Positions 26,870-36,003 are shown, counted from the stretch's first letter. The stretch: 64,000 bases of DNA from CAVQDV01 sp963711375 (GCA_963711375.1 CAVQDV010000005.1:2728001-2792000); one strand, 5' to 3'. Notes: generated by a model from the letters alone, not told the origin. Numbers and translations: made by a program.

Positions 26870-27213
26870 GCTAATCCCCAGAGTGTTTCGATCGCAAATG
26901 CAAAATAACCCAATAAAAGTAGGCAAATAATGATTTCCAAAAGCAGACGAGTGGGTTTGTGGTGAATATAATCGGTTAACACGGTCCAAAGACCAATCCA
27001 GGCATGCCAGAGCACGCTGAGAATCACAATGAAAGTACAGATCTTCATAACGATATGGTTATAAAGTCCGCTCCATTGAGCATAATAAATGGGTTGGTAC
27101 ATGACAAAATACGCGAGCAAAAAAAGCGTGTAGCCCCCAATTAAAATAGCGGTCACGCGCTGGATAATCCAGTCCCAATATCCTCTCTGATTCGTGTTTG
27201 CTACCATAACCAT
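26866..27213 (-). CDS. sdhD: succinate dehydrogenase membrane anchor, SdhD
   Basis: 115 residues, three transmembrane helices. LWHAWIGLWTVLTDYI in helix 2 contains the conserved His that ligates heme b in this family and the Asp-Tyr pair near the quinone site. It overlaps sdhC by 13 bases and sdhA by 4 bases, as expected for tightly coupled subunits. Confidence 0.92.
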   Translation of the reverse strand: MVMVANTNQRGYWDWIIQRVTAILIGGYTLFLLAYFVMYQPIYYAQWSGLYNHIVMKICTFIVILSVLWHAWIGLWTVLTDYIHHKPTRLLLEIIICLLLLGYFAFAIETLWGLA

Positions 27214-27575
27214 ACTCCGATTAAAATGATGGAAATTGCTGAGAGAATCATGACCAAGGTCGCTGTGGCTTTCCCGGCTTTTAAACTTTCAAAAAAGCCA
27301 AGATCCATAATAAGGTGTCGGATTCCAGCAATGAGATGAAAAAAAACGGCGGAGAGTGCTAACCATAATATAAATTTTAGTGTGGGGCCCATCAGCTCAG
27401 CGTGAACGGTATCGAAATGCGTTTGCGAAATCAGCGACTGATGAAGGATGTAGAGCATGACGGGCAGGAAAATAAAAATTAAGACACCCGAGATCCGATG
27501 CAATATCGAAACTATTGCCATCCTAGGAAAGCGATATTTGGTTAGGTCTAAGTTAACCGGCCTTTGCTGCTTCAC
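27201..27575 (-). CDS. sdhC: succinate dehydrogenase cytochrome b556 subunit, SdhC
   Basis: 124 residues from a GTG at 27575 that has AAGGA eight bases upstream. The N-terminus is then KQQRPVNLDLTKYRFP, the usual SdhC start. An open frame extends 25 codons further upstream but has no support. Three hydrophobic helices and the heme-ligand region HLIAGIRHLIMD are present. It is the first gene of the sdhCDAB-sucABCD operon. Confidence 0.92.
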   Translation of the reverse strand: MKQQRPVNLDLTKYRFPRMAIVSILHRISGVLIFIFLPVMLYILHQSLISQTHFDTVHAELMGPTLKFILWLALSAVFFHLIAGIRHLIMDLGFFESLKAGKATATLVMILSAISIILIGVWLW

Positions 27576-27606
27576 GATTTTGTCCTTGCTCAATAAACGT
27601 GCCTGG

Positions 27607-27635
27607 ATTATAGCGACAAAATTTCGAGGGAGCAA
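27607..27635 (-). promoter_or_regulatory. candidate promoter of the sdh-suc operon
   Basis: On the minus strand a perfect TATAAT (27612-27607) lies about 30 bases upstream of the sdhC GTG. It has a weak -35 (TTGCTC) at a 17-base spacing. The whole 173-base space between sdhC and gltA must hold both divergent promoters. Confidence 0.5.
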
Positions 27636-27748
27636 TATTAAAGACCCCATGCTTCGACCTTGGACAAATTATCCGGAAACTGCTGTATCGGCTCCGCTTC
27701 CTTTCCCCATAGCAATCTTTTATAGTAGAAAGAACCATAGGAGCCCAC

Positions 27749-29038
27749 ATGACGGACAAGATCGCTACTTTAAGCATCGAAGGCAAGCAAATTGAATTAC
27801 CCATTCGAGAAGGAACTGCTGGACCCAAAGTTGTGGATATCTCCACCCTAGCCAAGCAAAATTATTTCACGCTGGACCCAGGATTTCGTTCCACTGCCTC
27901 CTGTGAATCCAAAATTACTTTCATTGATGGTGATGAGGGTATTTTGTTGTATCGGGGTTATCCAATTGAGCAACTCACCTATAATTGCAGCTACATGGAA
28001 GTTTGTTATCTTCTCATGCACGGTGAATTGCCAAATATTGAACAACGCGAAAAGTTCACAAAATCAATTAAGTCAACTCTGCAAGTCCATGAACAATTAA
28101 CTAAATTTTATAGTGGATTCCGTCGAGACGCTCACCCAATGGCCGTAATGGTTGGTGTCGTAGGCGCCTTATCGGCTTTCTATCACGATACCCTCGACAT
28201 CCATAATCCTGTTCATCGAGAACATTCCGCGATCCGAATGATTGCCAAAATGCCGACGATTGCAGCCATGTGTTACAAATATTCTATCGGCGATCCCTTC
28301 ATGCACCCCCACCGTCGTTACGACTATGCCGAAAATTTCTTAAACATGATGTTCAGCACGCCTTACGACGACCCAGAACCCATCAACCCCATTCTTTCTC
28401 GGGCCATGGATCGTATTTTTATCCTGCATGCCGATCATGAACAAAACGCTTCTACCACTACCGTACGCGTAGCAGGCTCTACAGGTGCCAATCCATTTGC
28501 TTGTATTTCTGCAGGAATTAGTGCTCTTTGGGGTGCCGCTCACGGTGGCGCCAATGAAGCCTGCCTTAATATGCTAAAAGAAATCGGGGATGTGTCTCGC
28601 ATTCCGTCATTCATTGCTCGCGCAAAAGACAAAAATGATCCCTTCCGCTTGATGGGCTTTGGTCACCGCGTCTACAAAAACTATGATCCGCGGGCAAAAG
28701 TCATGAAAGAAACCTGCCATGAAGTCTTAGACGCGGTTGGTCTTCGTGATCAGCCCTTATTTAAAATTGCCTTAAAATTAGAGCAAATTGCTTTGGAAGA
28801 CGACTATTTTGTGGAAAAGAAACTGTATCCAAATGTCGATTTCTATTCTGGCCTAACCTTAAGCGCCCTTGGAATTCCGACCAATATGTTTACGGTAATT
28901 TTTGCCTTAGGTCGAACGGTGGGCTGGGTTTCTCATTGGATGGAAATGATGAATGATCCTGCGCAGGCTTTGGCCCGCCCAAGACAGCTTTACACGGGCA
29001 ATACCATTCGAGATTTTGTGCCCATCGACATCCGTTAA
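27749..29038 (+). CDS. gltA: type II citrate synthase
   Basis: 429 residues, the length of the hexameric, NADH-regulated proteobacterial enzyme. ILLYRGYPIEQL, the catalytic His of AAHGGANEACLNML, and FGHRVYKNYDPRA are visible. It condenses acetyl-CoA and oxaloacetate. AGGAG precedes the ATG. It is divergent from the sdh-suc operon as in E. coli, and its TAA overlaps the thiL ATG by one base. Confidence 0.97.
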   Translation: MTDKIATLSIEGKQIELPIREGTAGPKVVDISTLAKQNYFTLDPGFRSTASCESKITFIDGDEGILLYRGYPIEQLTYNCSYMEVCYLLMHGELPNIEQREKFTKSIKSTLQVHEQLTKFYSGFRRDAHPMAVMVGVVGALSAFYHDTLDIHNPVHREHSAIRMIAKMPTIAAMCYKYSIGDPFMHPHRRYDYAENFLNMMFSTPYDDPEPINPILSRAMDRIFILHADHEQNASTTTVRVAGSTGANPFACISAGISALWGAAHGGANEACLNMLKEIGDVSRIPSFIARAKDKNDPFRLMGFGHRVYKNYDPRAKVMKETCHEVLDAVGLRDQPLFKIALKLEQIALEDDYFVEKKLYPNVDFYSGLTLSALGIPTNMFTVIFALGRTVGWVSHWMEMMNDPAQALARPRQLYTGNTIRDFVPIDIR

Positions 29039-29976
29039 TGATGCGTGAACACGACATAATTTCCCGCTATTTTTCGAAGAAAACGGCACAAACGGCTAAT
29101 CGCTTGGGCGTTGGAGATGATGCGGCCATTCTTCGGGTTCCACCCAAACAGGAGCTAGTGGTTTCCATAGACACTTTGGTCGAGGGTGTTCATTTTTTTA
29201 AATCCGCGGATCCACTTGCCTTAGGCCATAAAACCTTAGCCGTCAGTCTCAGTGATATTGCCGCAATGGGCGCCAAACCCATTTCTGCTCTCTTGTCCCT
29301 CACTCGACCTAATGCGGATACGCGATGGATTAAGTCTTTTCAAAAGGGTTTTTTTAATTTAGCGGAACAATATAAAGTGGATCTTATTGGTGGTGACACC
29401 TGCCAAGGGCCTTTATCCTTGAGCAGTGTCGTGCATGGTTTGGTCCCACGAAATAAGGCTATTTTGCGCAATGGCGCTAAAGTCGGCGATTTTATTTTTG
29501 TTAGCGGTACAACAGGAGATGCAGGATTTGCCGTGGCCGATTTGAAAAAAAATCAAAAAAAAATAAATTCGTATTTTCTAGATCGACTCAATAAACCGAG
29601 CCCACGCGTAAAACTCGGGCAATTTCTTCGCCCTTTTGCTAGCGCCATGATTGATCTTTCTGATGGTTTGATGATTGATCTCAAGCGAATTTTAGAGGCA
29701 AGCCAGGTGGGCGCTACGATTTCTACTAATCAGTTACCCATTTCTTCTGCCTTGCGGGAAATATGCACTGAAAAACAGGCGATAAAATACGCTTTAATTG
29801 GTGGAGATGATTATGAGCTTTGTTTTACCGTACCTGAAAATAAGGTCCATCGTCTAAAACGAACCCCTACGCCAATCACCTGTATTGGCAAAATTGAACG
29901 AGAATCGGGATTGGTTATTCGTGATGCGGCAAATAAGGTAATTAGAATGAAACAGGAAGGTTACGAACACTTTTAG
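29038..29976 (+). CDS. thiL: thiamine-monophosphate kinase
   Basis: 312 residues. It phosphorylates thiamine monophosphate to thiamine diphosphate, the cofactor of SucA and of the E1 fusion later in the window. GVGDDAAIL, SIDTLVEGVHF, VSLSDIAAMGAKP and LIGGDTCQGP are the AIR-synthase-fold motifs. Its ATG overlaps the gltA stop by one base; a second in-frame ATG follows immediately. In many gammaproteobacteria thiL pairs with pgpA, as here. Confidence 0.95.
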   Translation: MMREHDIISRYFSKKTAQTANRLGVGDDAAILRVPPKQELVVSIDTLVEGVHFFKSADPLALGHKTLAVSLSDIAAMGAKPISALLSLTRPNADTRWIKSFQKGFFNLAEQYKVDLIGGDTCQGPLSLSSVVHGLVPRNKAILRNGAKVGDFIFVSGTTGDAGFAVADLKKNQKKINSYFLDRLNKPSPRVKLGQFLRPFASAMIDLSDGLMIDLKRILEASQVGATISTNQLPISSALREICTEKQAIKYALIGGDDYELCFTVPENKVHRLKRTPTPITCIGKIERESGLVIRDAANKVIRMKQEGYEHF

Positions 29977-30007
29977 GGAAACCAGGGTAACAGAGGGATA
30001 TTAAAAA

Positions 30008-30496
30008 ATGAGATCAAAAAACACTAAAATTAATTCACGCTCGGTCTGGACTAACCCAATTCATTTTATCGCCTGTGGCTTTGGAATTGGTTTAATTCCC
30101 ATTATGCCAGGCACATTTGGAACCATGGTCGGTGTTTTATTTTACTTAATCCTCATGCAATTTTCCTTACCCGTGTATTTATTTTGGGTTCTCGTAATGA
30201 ATATTGCTGGCATTTATTTATGTGGCAAAGTGAACCGAGATTTTAAAACCGAAGACCACCCCGCGGCTGTTTGGGATGAAATCGCGGCTTTCCCCATCGT
30301 TATGATCGCCGTTCCATTCACTTGGTATTATCTTTTAATTGGTTTCGTTTTATTTCGTTTTTTCGACATTATCAAGCCTTTTCCAATTTCCTATATCGAC
30401 AAACATGTGCATGGTGGGTTTGGGGTAATGCTGGATGATGTCGTTGCGGCCCTTTTTTCGTGGCTTATATTGACGCTTATCACTTGGATTTTTTAA
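30008..30496 (+). CDS. pgpA: phosphatidylglycerophosphatase A
   Basis: 162 residues with four hydrophobic segments. GFGIGLIPIMPGTFGTMVG and DEIAAFPIVM are the PgpA signature blocks, and GVMLDDVVAAL near the C-terminus carries further conserved acids. It dephosphorylates phosphatidylglycerol phosphate in the inner membrane. It begins 31 bases after thiL on the same strand. Confidence 0.94.
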   Translation: MRSKNTKINSRSVWTNPIHFIACGFGIGLIPIMPGTFGTMVGVLFYLILMQFSLPVYLFWVLVMNIAGIYLCGKVNRDFKTEDHPAAVWDEIAAFPIVMIAVPFTWYYLLIGFVLFRFFDIIKPFPISYIDKHVHGGFGVMLDDVVAALFSWLILTLITWIF

Positions 30497-30612
30497 AGAT
30501 GAGCGGCGAGCATGCTGAGAAAAAGGATAAGACCTGGTCTCGACTGGCAAAAATAGCCATTTTCGCGTAGTATAGACCCATATGGAAAACAAAACTGACA
30601 AGGATGACAGCT

Positions 30613-31293
30613 ATGAAAGTAGAACAATCACTTACCACAGCAGGCGATAGACTTCGCCGGGCCCGTTTGCTCGCTGGCCTTAACACTCGCCGCGAATTTG
30701 AATATAAACACCACATCAGCTCAAATACCTTGCAAGGCTGGGAACAAAATAAAAATCCACTTTCCACAAAAGGGGCCAGAAGAATTATCGAAGCTTTAAA
30801 AAAAGAAGGCTTATTATGCTCGGTCGAATGGTTGCTTCATGGCTCGGGCTTACCCCCTCGCCCCTTTGAAATGATCAATGCGGGTGTCAATGTATCTTTT
30901 TTAGAAAATCATTCGCAATTAAATTTGCGCGAAGAAGAAGCGATTTATCAAGAATCGCAAATTTTTAAAGGCCAAAAATCGAATACCATTATTTTAAATA
31001 TTACGGATGACGCAATGGAGCCCTATTATGCACTCGGGGATTATATTGGCGGCGTACAAATCGATAATAGTGAAATCCCACAATTTCTAGGGCGCGAATG
31101 CATAGTTGAGCTTGAAAATAATCTGATTTTACCGCGTATTCTTCAAGCCGGCAGCCATCCCAACGTTTATAATTTATCCTGCACCAATCCCAAAACCACC
31201 GCTTCGCTTTTGAATTTTTATAATGCAAAAGTCATCAGCGCCGCGCCCATCGTTTGGCACCGCCGAAAATTAACGTCTTTGCGACATCAATAA
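30613..31293 (+). CDS. XRE/S24-like transcriptional regulator with degenerate protease domain
   Basis: 226 residues from ATG 30613, which has AAGGA eight bases upstream; the ATG at 30604 lies directly on that site and is rejected. An N-terminal helix-turn-helix (residues about 8-60: LRRARLLAGL...SNTLQGWEQ) is joined to a LexA/CI-like S24 domain. The S24 nucleophile position reads DDAMEP, so Ser is replaced by Ala. The region where the Lys is expected reads LILPRIL. It therefore should not self-cleave. It starts about 115 bases after pgpA, and the DUF167 gene follows 7 bases downstream. Confidence 0.75.
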   Translation: MKVEQSLTTAGDRLRRARLLAGLNTRREFEYKHHISSNTLQGWEQNKNPLSTKGARRIIEALKKEGLLCSVEWLLHGSGLPPRPFEMINAGVNVSFLENHSQLNLREEEAIYQESQIFKGQKSNTIILNITDDAMEPYYALGDYIGGVQIDNSEIPQFLGRECIVELENNLILPRILQAGSHPNVYNLSCTNPKTTASLLNFYNAKVISAAPIVWHRRKLTSLRHQ

Positions 31294-31300
31294 ACTTGTA

Positions 31301-31537
31301 GTGGAAAAAGTCACGATACGAGTGTTTGTAAAACCCAACGCCAAAAAATCAGCGCTCGTTGAAATTAAAGATGGTGTGCTACACATTGCCTTACACGCAA
31401 AGCCTCACGAGGGTGAAGCCAATAAAGAATTATGTCGATTCTTAGCAGAACTTTACAAGGTCCCCAAAAGCCAAGTCATTCTAGAAGGTGGCGAAAAAAG
31501 CCGGCACAAAGTCATTAGCCTCCCAAAAACAAAATAG
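31301..31537 (+). CDS. DUF167 (YggU-like) family protein
   Basis: 78 residues with the family pattern: RVFVKPNAKKSA near the start, then LHIALHAKPHEGEANKELCRFLAE and VILEGGEKSRHKVI. The biochemical function of the family is not established. It starts with GTG seven bases after the regulator gene, so it is probably co-transcribed with it. Confidence 0.85.
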   Translation: MEKVTIRVFVKPNAKKSALVEIKDGVLHIALHAKPHEGEANKELCRFLAELYKVPKSQVILEGGEKSRHKVISLPKTK

Positions 31538-31553
31538 ATTCCCATAATTAGCC

Positions 31554-31584
31554 AAAATCAATTGATTTTACGATATCGATCGAT
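31554..31584. promoter_or_regulatory. palindromes upstream of oxyR
   Basis: AAAATCAATTGATTTT (31554-31569) is a perfect 16-base palindrome and ATCGATCGAT (31575-31584) a second one, within 65 bases of the oxyR ATG. LysR-type regulators often bind such dyads in their own promoters. Autoregulation is inferred. Confidence 0.45.
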
Positions 31585-31615
31585 TACATTGATCGAAAGA
31601 AATAATGAGGTTCTA

Positions 31616-32494
31616 ATGAATATTCGAGATCTTAAGTATCTAATCGCCGTTGCAGAAACTGAGCACTTTGGTCAAGCCGCTGATCGATGCTGCGTTAGCC
31701 AGCCCACCTTAAGCATGCAATTGAAAAAACTTGAAGAAGAACTGGGTGTGCAATTTTTTGAACGCAGTAATAAATCGGTCATGATTACGCCAGTGGGCAA
31801 AGCGCTTGCCGAACAAGCTCGCCAAATTTTGGGAGAGATAAATACTCTCAAGCAAATTGCCAGCCATGCAAAAGATCCTTTATCTGGAGAATTTAGGCTT
31901 GGCATCATTCCCACGATGGGGCCTTACCTACTTCCAAAATTATTGCCCATTATGAAAAAGCATTTGCCGAAAATTGAGCTTATTGTGAATGAAAACAAAA
32001 CTCATGTGCTTTTAAGCGAACTGCGCTCGGGATTATTGGACGCTATTATTTTGGCGCTGCCTGTGCCCAATGAAGGCTTAACGGCGCATGATTTATTTGA
32101 TGAACCATTTTTACTCGCCCTCCCAAAAGGCCACGCACTTTCGAAAAAAAATAAGGTTAACTTAAGCGATATTGAAAATGAGGAGCTGCTTTTATTGGAG
32201 GAAGGTCATTGTTTACGAGACCAAGCTCTCGAAGCCTGCGGGAAAATCGGCGCGAGAGATCGCTCAGGATTTAAGGCGACGAGTTTAGAAACCCTCCGAC
32301 ATCTTGTCGCGGCTGGCGCTGGGATTACTTTACTTCCCGAAATGGCGATCCAAAAAAATAATTCTAAAATGCTAGTTAAGGAATTCCCCAAACCCTGCCC
32401 CTCTCGAAAAGTGGGCATGCTTTGGAGACAAAACAGCGCAAGACTCGTTTGCTGCGAGAAAATGCGCGAATTGTTTCAAACTCTTAAGGCTTAA
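31616..32494 (+). CDS. oxyR: hydrogen-peroxide-sensing LysR-type regulator OxyR
   Basis: 292 residues from ATG 31616 (GAGG five bases upstream). The N-terminal winged helix-turn-helix reads MNIRDLKYLIAVAET...AADRCCVSQPTLSMQLKKLE. The redox pair is intact: GHCLRDQALEAC spaces its two cysteines nine apart, as in E. coli Cys199 and Cys208. It activates peroxide defence genes when the disulfide forms. The 3' end overlaps the converging ankyrin gene by 11 bases. Confidence 0.93.
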   Translation: MNIRDLKYLIAVAETEHFGQAADRCCVSQPTLSMQLKKLEEELGVQFFERSNKSVMITPVGKALAEQARQILGEINTLKQIASHAKDPLSGEFRLGIIPTMGPYLLPKLLPIMKKHLPKIELIVNENKTHVLLSELRSGLLDAIILALPVPNEGLTAHDLFDEPFLLALPKGHALSKKNKVNLSDIENEELLLLEEGHCLRDQALEACGKIGARDRSGFKATSLETLRHLVAAGAGITLLPEMAIQKNNSKMLVKEFPKPCPSRKVGMLWRQNSARLVCCEKMRELFQTLKA

Positions 32495-35400
32495 GTGCCT
32501 CATCTTCAAAAAGTCTCTCGCCCAGATGATCACAATTATCAAGCGAATTACCAAAAAATCTGGGGGATATTCTTGGGCTTAGTGGAAAAGGAAGGTCCGG
32601 TTCTTTTGTTAAGTTCTGTGCACAAACAACCAAAAACCAATAGTTTCTAAAAGACAGATTTAAACATTCCCAAGAATCATCCAAAAATCTCTTAAGATCA
32701 TCATCTAAACTTGTACTTTCAAAATAACAGGCCCGAAGCTTGACGAGTTCTTTTATGCAATTTTTTAATTTTTCAAAATTATTTTCCATTGAGTCCGGGC
32801 CGTCCAGCATTCCCCGATAATAAGCAGCTACCAACTTGATCTGTGCTCGCACAAGAGAGGAAAAAATCGTAGTCAAAGGTAAGGATTTAAAAGGAAGAAC
32901 CTGAGTGTCTGAATGGTCAGCATATTCACAGGTTGAGGGTGAACAGACTCCTTTATCGAGGACACTCACTGATGGGGCGGTAATTTCAGCTACAGAGTTC
33001 GCGGTAGATCCACTAAGATCATTACTCTCTTCTGGAAAATCAAGCTTGGGGACACTCACTGATGGGGCGGTAATTTCAGCTACAGAGTTCGCGGTAGATC
33101 CACTAAGATCATTACTCTCTTCTGGAAAATCAAGCTTGGGGACACTCACTGATGGGGCGGTAATTTCAGCTACAGAGTTCGCGGTAGATCCACTAAGATC
33201 ATTATTAGGAGTTCCAGCTAAAGCTGGAACTCCTTGAAAAAAATCAAGAATGTCTTTCTTAGGCTCCTGCGTTACTATCTCTTTTTTTTGCAGAAATTTA
33301 TGTCCTTCAGCCTTAGTAACAAATGGAACACCTATTTGATCGATGATTGGTATTTCTGGAGAAATAATAGATTGCAGATTATTTTTTGCCACTCGATTTA
33401 ATAAAGGTTTTTTATTTTTAGGCTTAGAAATTGTATCAGCTTGATGAGCTACACTCTTTTGTTTTATTGCGTTTAGTGGGTTCTTACTCTGCGTCGTATT
33501 ATGAACGAGCTTGGACCTTTCCCCACGTAGCGGCGTTACTCCTTTGTTGAGGACACTCACTGATGTGGCGGAAATTTCAGCTCCAGAGTTCGCCGAAGAT
33601 CCAGTAAGATCATTACTCCCTTTTGAAAAATCAAGAATGACTTTCTTAGGCTGCTGCCTTGCTTTCTCTGCTTCTCTTTGCAATTTACGTCCTTCAGCCT
33701 TAGTAACAAATGGAACACCTATTTGATCGATGATTGTTACATCTGGAGAAATAATAGATTGAATATTATTATTTTTTGGCACTTGATTTAATAAAGGCTT
33801 GTTTCCCTTAGGTTCGGGAATTGCTTCAGTTTTCTGACTGGCACTTTGTTGTTTCTTTGTGTTTAGTTTGTTCTTACTCTGCTTTGTATTATGGTTAAGC
33901 TTCGATCCGTCGCGTATACGAGGCAATCTCTTTTGAAATTCTGGGGACTTCTGAGCGCCTTCAGCAGCAGTTTGCTTCTCCTTAAGTATCTTTCCAATCT
34001 CAGCAATATTTTCCTCTTTTAAATCAAAAACATTTTTATAGGGAATTAAAAAAGAATTAGAATTATCCTTATTTTTCTTTAAAATTTCCCCACAAATTTC
34101 CTGAAGAATAGCATCATTTCCTAGCTCACAAGAAAATTCAAGTCCTTCTTTAGTATAGCAATCCTGTTTAGTCTCTTTCCAAGTCCATCGAATCGCATTT
34201 ATGAATCTATGAATTTTATTTAGATTCAAGTTGGCTTGAGATTTAATATTACTTAACTCAAGTTCGGTTAAACTTGAAAGGTACTCTTTATCGAATATTA
34301 CTTGATGAGCATCTAATAATAAATCACACCTTAAAATAGGATTAATTCTAGAAAATACCGCCATACATTTCGGTTTCACATTAATGGCACACAATGTAAA
34401 TTCATCATTATTGAAATCGTCTAACTTAAAAATAAGGCAGTTAATAATTTCCTTAAACTGTTGAATTTTATTTTCGTTAATCCCTAAACTCCGTTTTTTA
34501 AAACTCTCGGCCTCAGCACACATTTTTGTGAAACCCTTCTCTTCGAGACTTAAAATCTTTTCATAAGGATAATAGGTCATTTCATCTTTAAAATAATTTT
34601 TAATAAGCTCAGAAAATTGGGAAGCTCTCTTTGGATTTTCAAACCTTATTGTTAAGCCAGCCAATGTATCCTGAAAATTACAGTTTCCACAATCACTGGC
34701 CAACTTTAGAAATTTCTTGAACTTCTCCTTTTTAACTTTAACCTCATTCACGAGCTCTAAAAATTGATCACTTTTTTCATGGACTACATTCTCACGTAAA
34801 ATTCGAAAACAATTACGTTCTTCAATTTTTGAGGATAAATCATCAAATGGTTCTCCATTTATTAAGACTGGTTTAGACTTTTTAAAAAGATCTTTCGCGA
34901 TAAAGAATGTCCTTAAACTGCAGAATAAAGTCAAATAATCCTCGTCGAAAGTAACCTGATCTTGGCCAAAAACTTCCTGGAGAGAAGGCTTAATCTCAGT
35001 AACAAATTTTAACTCCTCAAGAGTATTGATCCATTCAATTTGCATAACATCAAATTCTTCAATAAGATTGTATATCTCTTTTTTTGCAATATGTAAAATT
35101 TTTTCATCGGCGTATTTTTTAAATTCAACACGATTACTTTTCAAGAATACTGAAAACAAATCGAAATCTTTGGAATCACAATTTACCCATAAGTAATGGA
35201 AACCATTATCGTGAATTTCCCATTCGTGTTGAGTACTCAAGGTATAGTCAAGAAAGTCTGTGAACTGTTCGAGATGCTCTTTCATTTTCTTTCGTTCATT
35301 TTCGATGATTTGGGTGACAGGCTTCAATTCGATGTCAGCCACATATTGTTCAACGCTAGACTCTAACCAACCCTCAGCTTTAACGGGGGCATCAAAGGCC

Positions 35401-35882
35401 ACACCGCAGCTCACTAAAAATTCAATGATCTTTACTCTGTCCTGTTGATGCGCTTCCTCCTCATTATTTCTAAGACTTAATTCCTGCATCCGAACCGCTA
35501 TAGACAATGGGGTTTGATTTTTATGTTTTTCAAAGGATAGAGGGGCTCCACAATCCAATCCACCTTGCACAAGCAACTTAAGAATCTCCAATTGCCCATA
35601 ATAAATAGCAACGATCACGGGGCTAAATCCCTCACATTCCCCTTTCTGTAGTGCTGACTTTAGATTATATTTATAGTCTATAAATAGCTGCACCACATTT
35701 ATGTGCCCCATCCGGATAGCAACGGCTAATGGTGTAAAACCCTTAAAATCACCACTCACTTCCGGAGCAATACTAGCTTTATCACGTTCTTTTAGATGCT
35801 TTTTAAGTTTTTCAGCATCTCCCTCAAATGCTAAAGCGAAGGGAGTCTTTTTTTCTTTGCCGATTGATTTTTTTTTACGCAT
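32484..35882 (-). CDS. large ankyrin-repeat protein with repetitive C-terminal third
   Basis: 1132 residues starting with a Lys-rich MRKKKSIGKEKK. About three to four ankyrin repeats span residues 45-170 (GFTPLAVAIRMGHINVVQLFI, GFSPVIVAIYYGQLEILKLLV, QTPLSIAVRM). A long helical region without recognised domain follows (about 180-650). Residues about 660-990 are low-complexity: two diverged copies of a ~130-residue module, then a 30-residue unit (LDFPEESNDLSGSTANSVAE) repeated in tandem. A helical C-terminal domain ends LGERLFEDEALKP. Ankyrin proteins of Legionella and Coxiella are often type IV secretion effectors; that role is inference here. Confidence 0.8.
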   Translation of the reverse strand: MRKKKSIGKEKKTPFALAFEGDAEKLKKHLKERDKASIAPEVSGDFKGFTPLAVAIRMGHINVVQLFIDYKYNLKSALQKGECEGFSPVIVAIYYGQLEILKLLVQGGLDCGAPLSFEKHKNQTPLSIAVRMQELSLRNNEEEAHQQDRVKIIEFLVSCGVAFDAPVKAEGWLESSVEQYVADIELKPVTQIIENERKKMKEHLEQFTDFLDYTLSTQHEWEIHDNGFHYLWVNCDSKDFDLFSVFLKSNRVEFKKYADEKILHIAKKEIYNLIEEFDVMQIEWINTLEELKFVTEIKPSLQEVFGQDQVTFDEDYLTLFCSLRTFFIAKDLFKKSKPVLINGEPFDDLSSKIEERNCFRILRENVVHEKSDQFLELVNEVKVKKEKFKKFLKLASDCGNCNFQDTLAGLTIRFENPKRASQFSELIKNYFKDEMTYYPYEKILSLEEKGFTKMCAEAESFKKRSLGINENKIQQFKEIINCLIFKLDDFNNDEFTLCAINVKPKCMAVFSRINPILRCDLLLDAHQVIFDKEYLSSLTELELSNIKSQANLNLNKIHRFINAIRWTWKETKQDCYTKEGLEFSCELGNDAILQEICGEILKKNKDNSNSFLIPYKNVFDLKEENIAEIGKILKEKQTAAEGAQKSPEFQKRLPRIRDGSKLNHNTKQSKNKLNTKKQQSASQKTEAIPEPKGNKPLLNQVPKNNNIQSIISPDVTIIDQIGVPFVTKAEGRKLQREAEKARQQPKKVILDFSKGSNDLTGSSANSGAEISATSVSVLNKGVTPLRGERSKLVHNTTQSKNPLNAIKQKSVAHQADTISKPKNKKPLLNRVAKNNLQSIISPEIPIIDQIGVPFVTKAEGHKFLQKKEIVTQEPKKDILDFFQGVPALAGTPNNDLSGSTANSVAEITAPSVSVPKLDFPEESNDLSGSTANSVAEITAPSVSVPKLDFPEESNDLSGSTANSVAEITAPSVSVLDKGVCSPSTCEYADHSDTQVLPFKSLPLTTIFSSLVRAQIKLVAAYYRGMLDGPDSMENNFEKLKNCIKELVKLRACYFESTSLDDDLKRFLDDSWECLNLSFRNYWFLVVCAQNLTKEPDLPFPLSPRISPRFFGNSLDNCDHLGERLFEDEALKP
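32961..33206. repeat. 90-base in-frame tandem repeat inside the ankyrin gene
   Basis: Units begin at 32961, 33051 and 33141, each opening GACACTCACTGATGGGGCGG. They look identical until the last diverges at about 33204. The 90-base period encodes 30 residues and preserves the frame. A more diverged relative of the unit is at about 33551-33635. Confidence 0.9.
33207..33234. repeat. perfect 13-base-arm palindrome inserted in frame in the ankyrin gene
   Basis: AGGAGTTCCAGCT, two bases, then its exact reverse complement. It codes for VPALAGTP on the minus strand. It interrupts the repeat module at a point where the sister module (about 33610-33640) runs straight from LDFSKG to SNDL. Confidence 0.75.
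33240..33905. repeat. diverged duplication of a ~130-residue module in the ankyrin gene
   Basis: The stretches 33240-33530 and about 33636-33905 encode matching segments. Both contain NTTQSK/NTKQSK, KPLLN, NLQSIISP and IIDQIGVPFVTKAEG. The last block is nearly identical at DNA level (AAATGGAACACCTATTTGAT in both). Confidence 0.8.
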
Positions 35883-36003
35883 ATTGGCACCTAATTATTA
35901 ATATTTATGCCTGAAACTATAGCAGCTTAATATTAAGGAAATATTAAAGTGCTATATTTAAATCTAGCTCATATTTTGAACAGATGCGCAGGGGGATGTT
36001 AAT

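Noticed and set aside
26870..26989. 40-residue N-terminal extension of SdhA
   Set aside because: It lies inside sdhD. The ATGA overlap at 26869 and the family N-terminus support the shorter form.
32905..33237. Plus-strand ORF of repeated SVLTDGAVISATEF-type sequence
   Set aside because: It is the antisense reading of the 90-base repeat in the ankyrin gene; a repeat free of stops in one strand is often open in the other.
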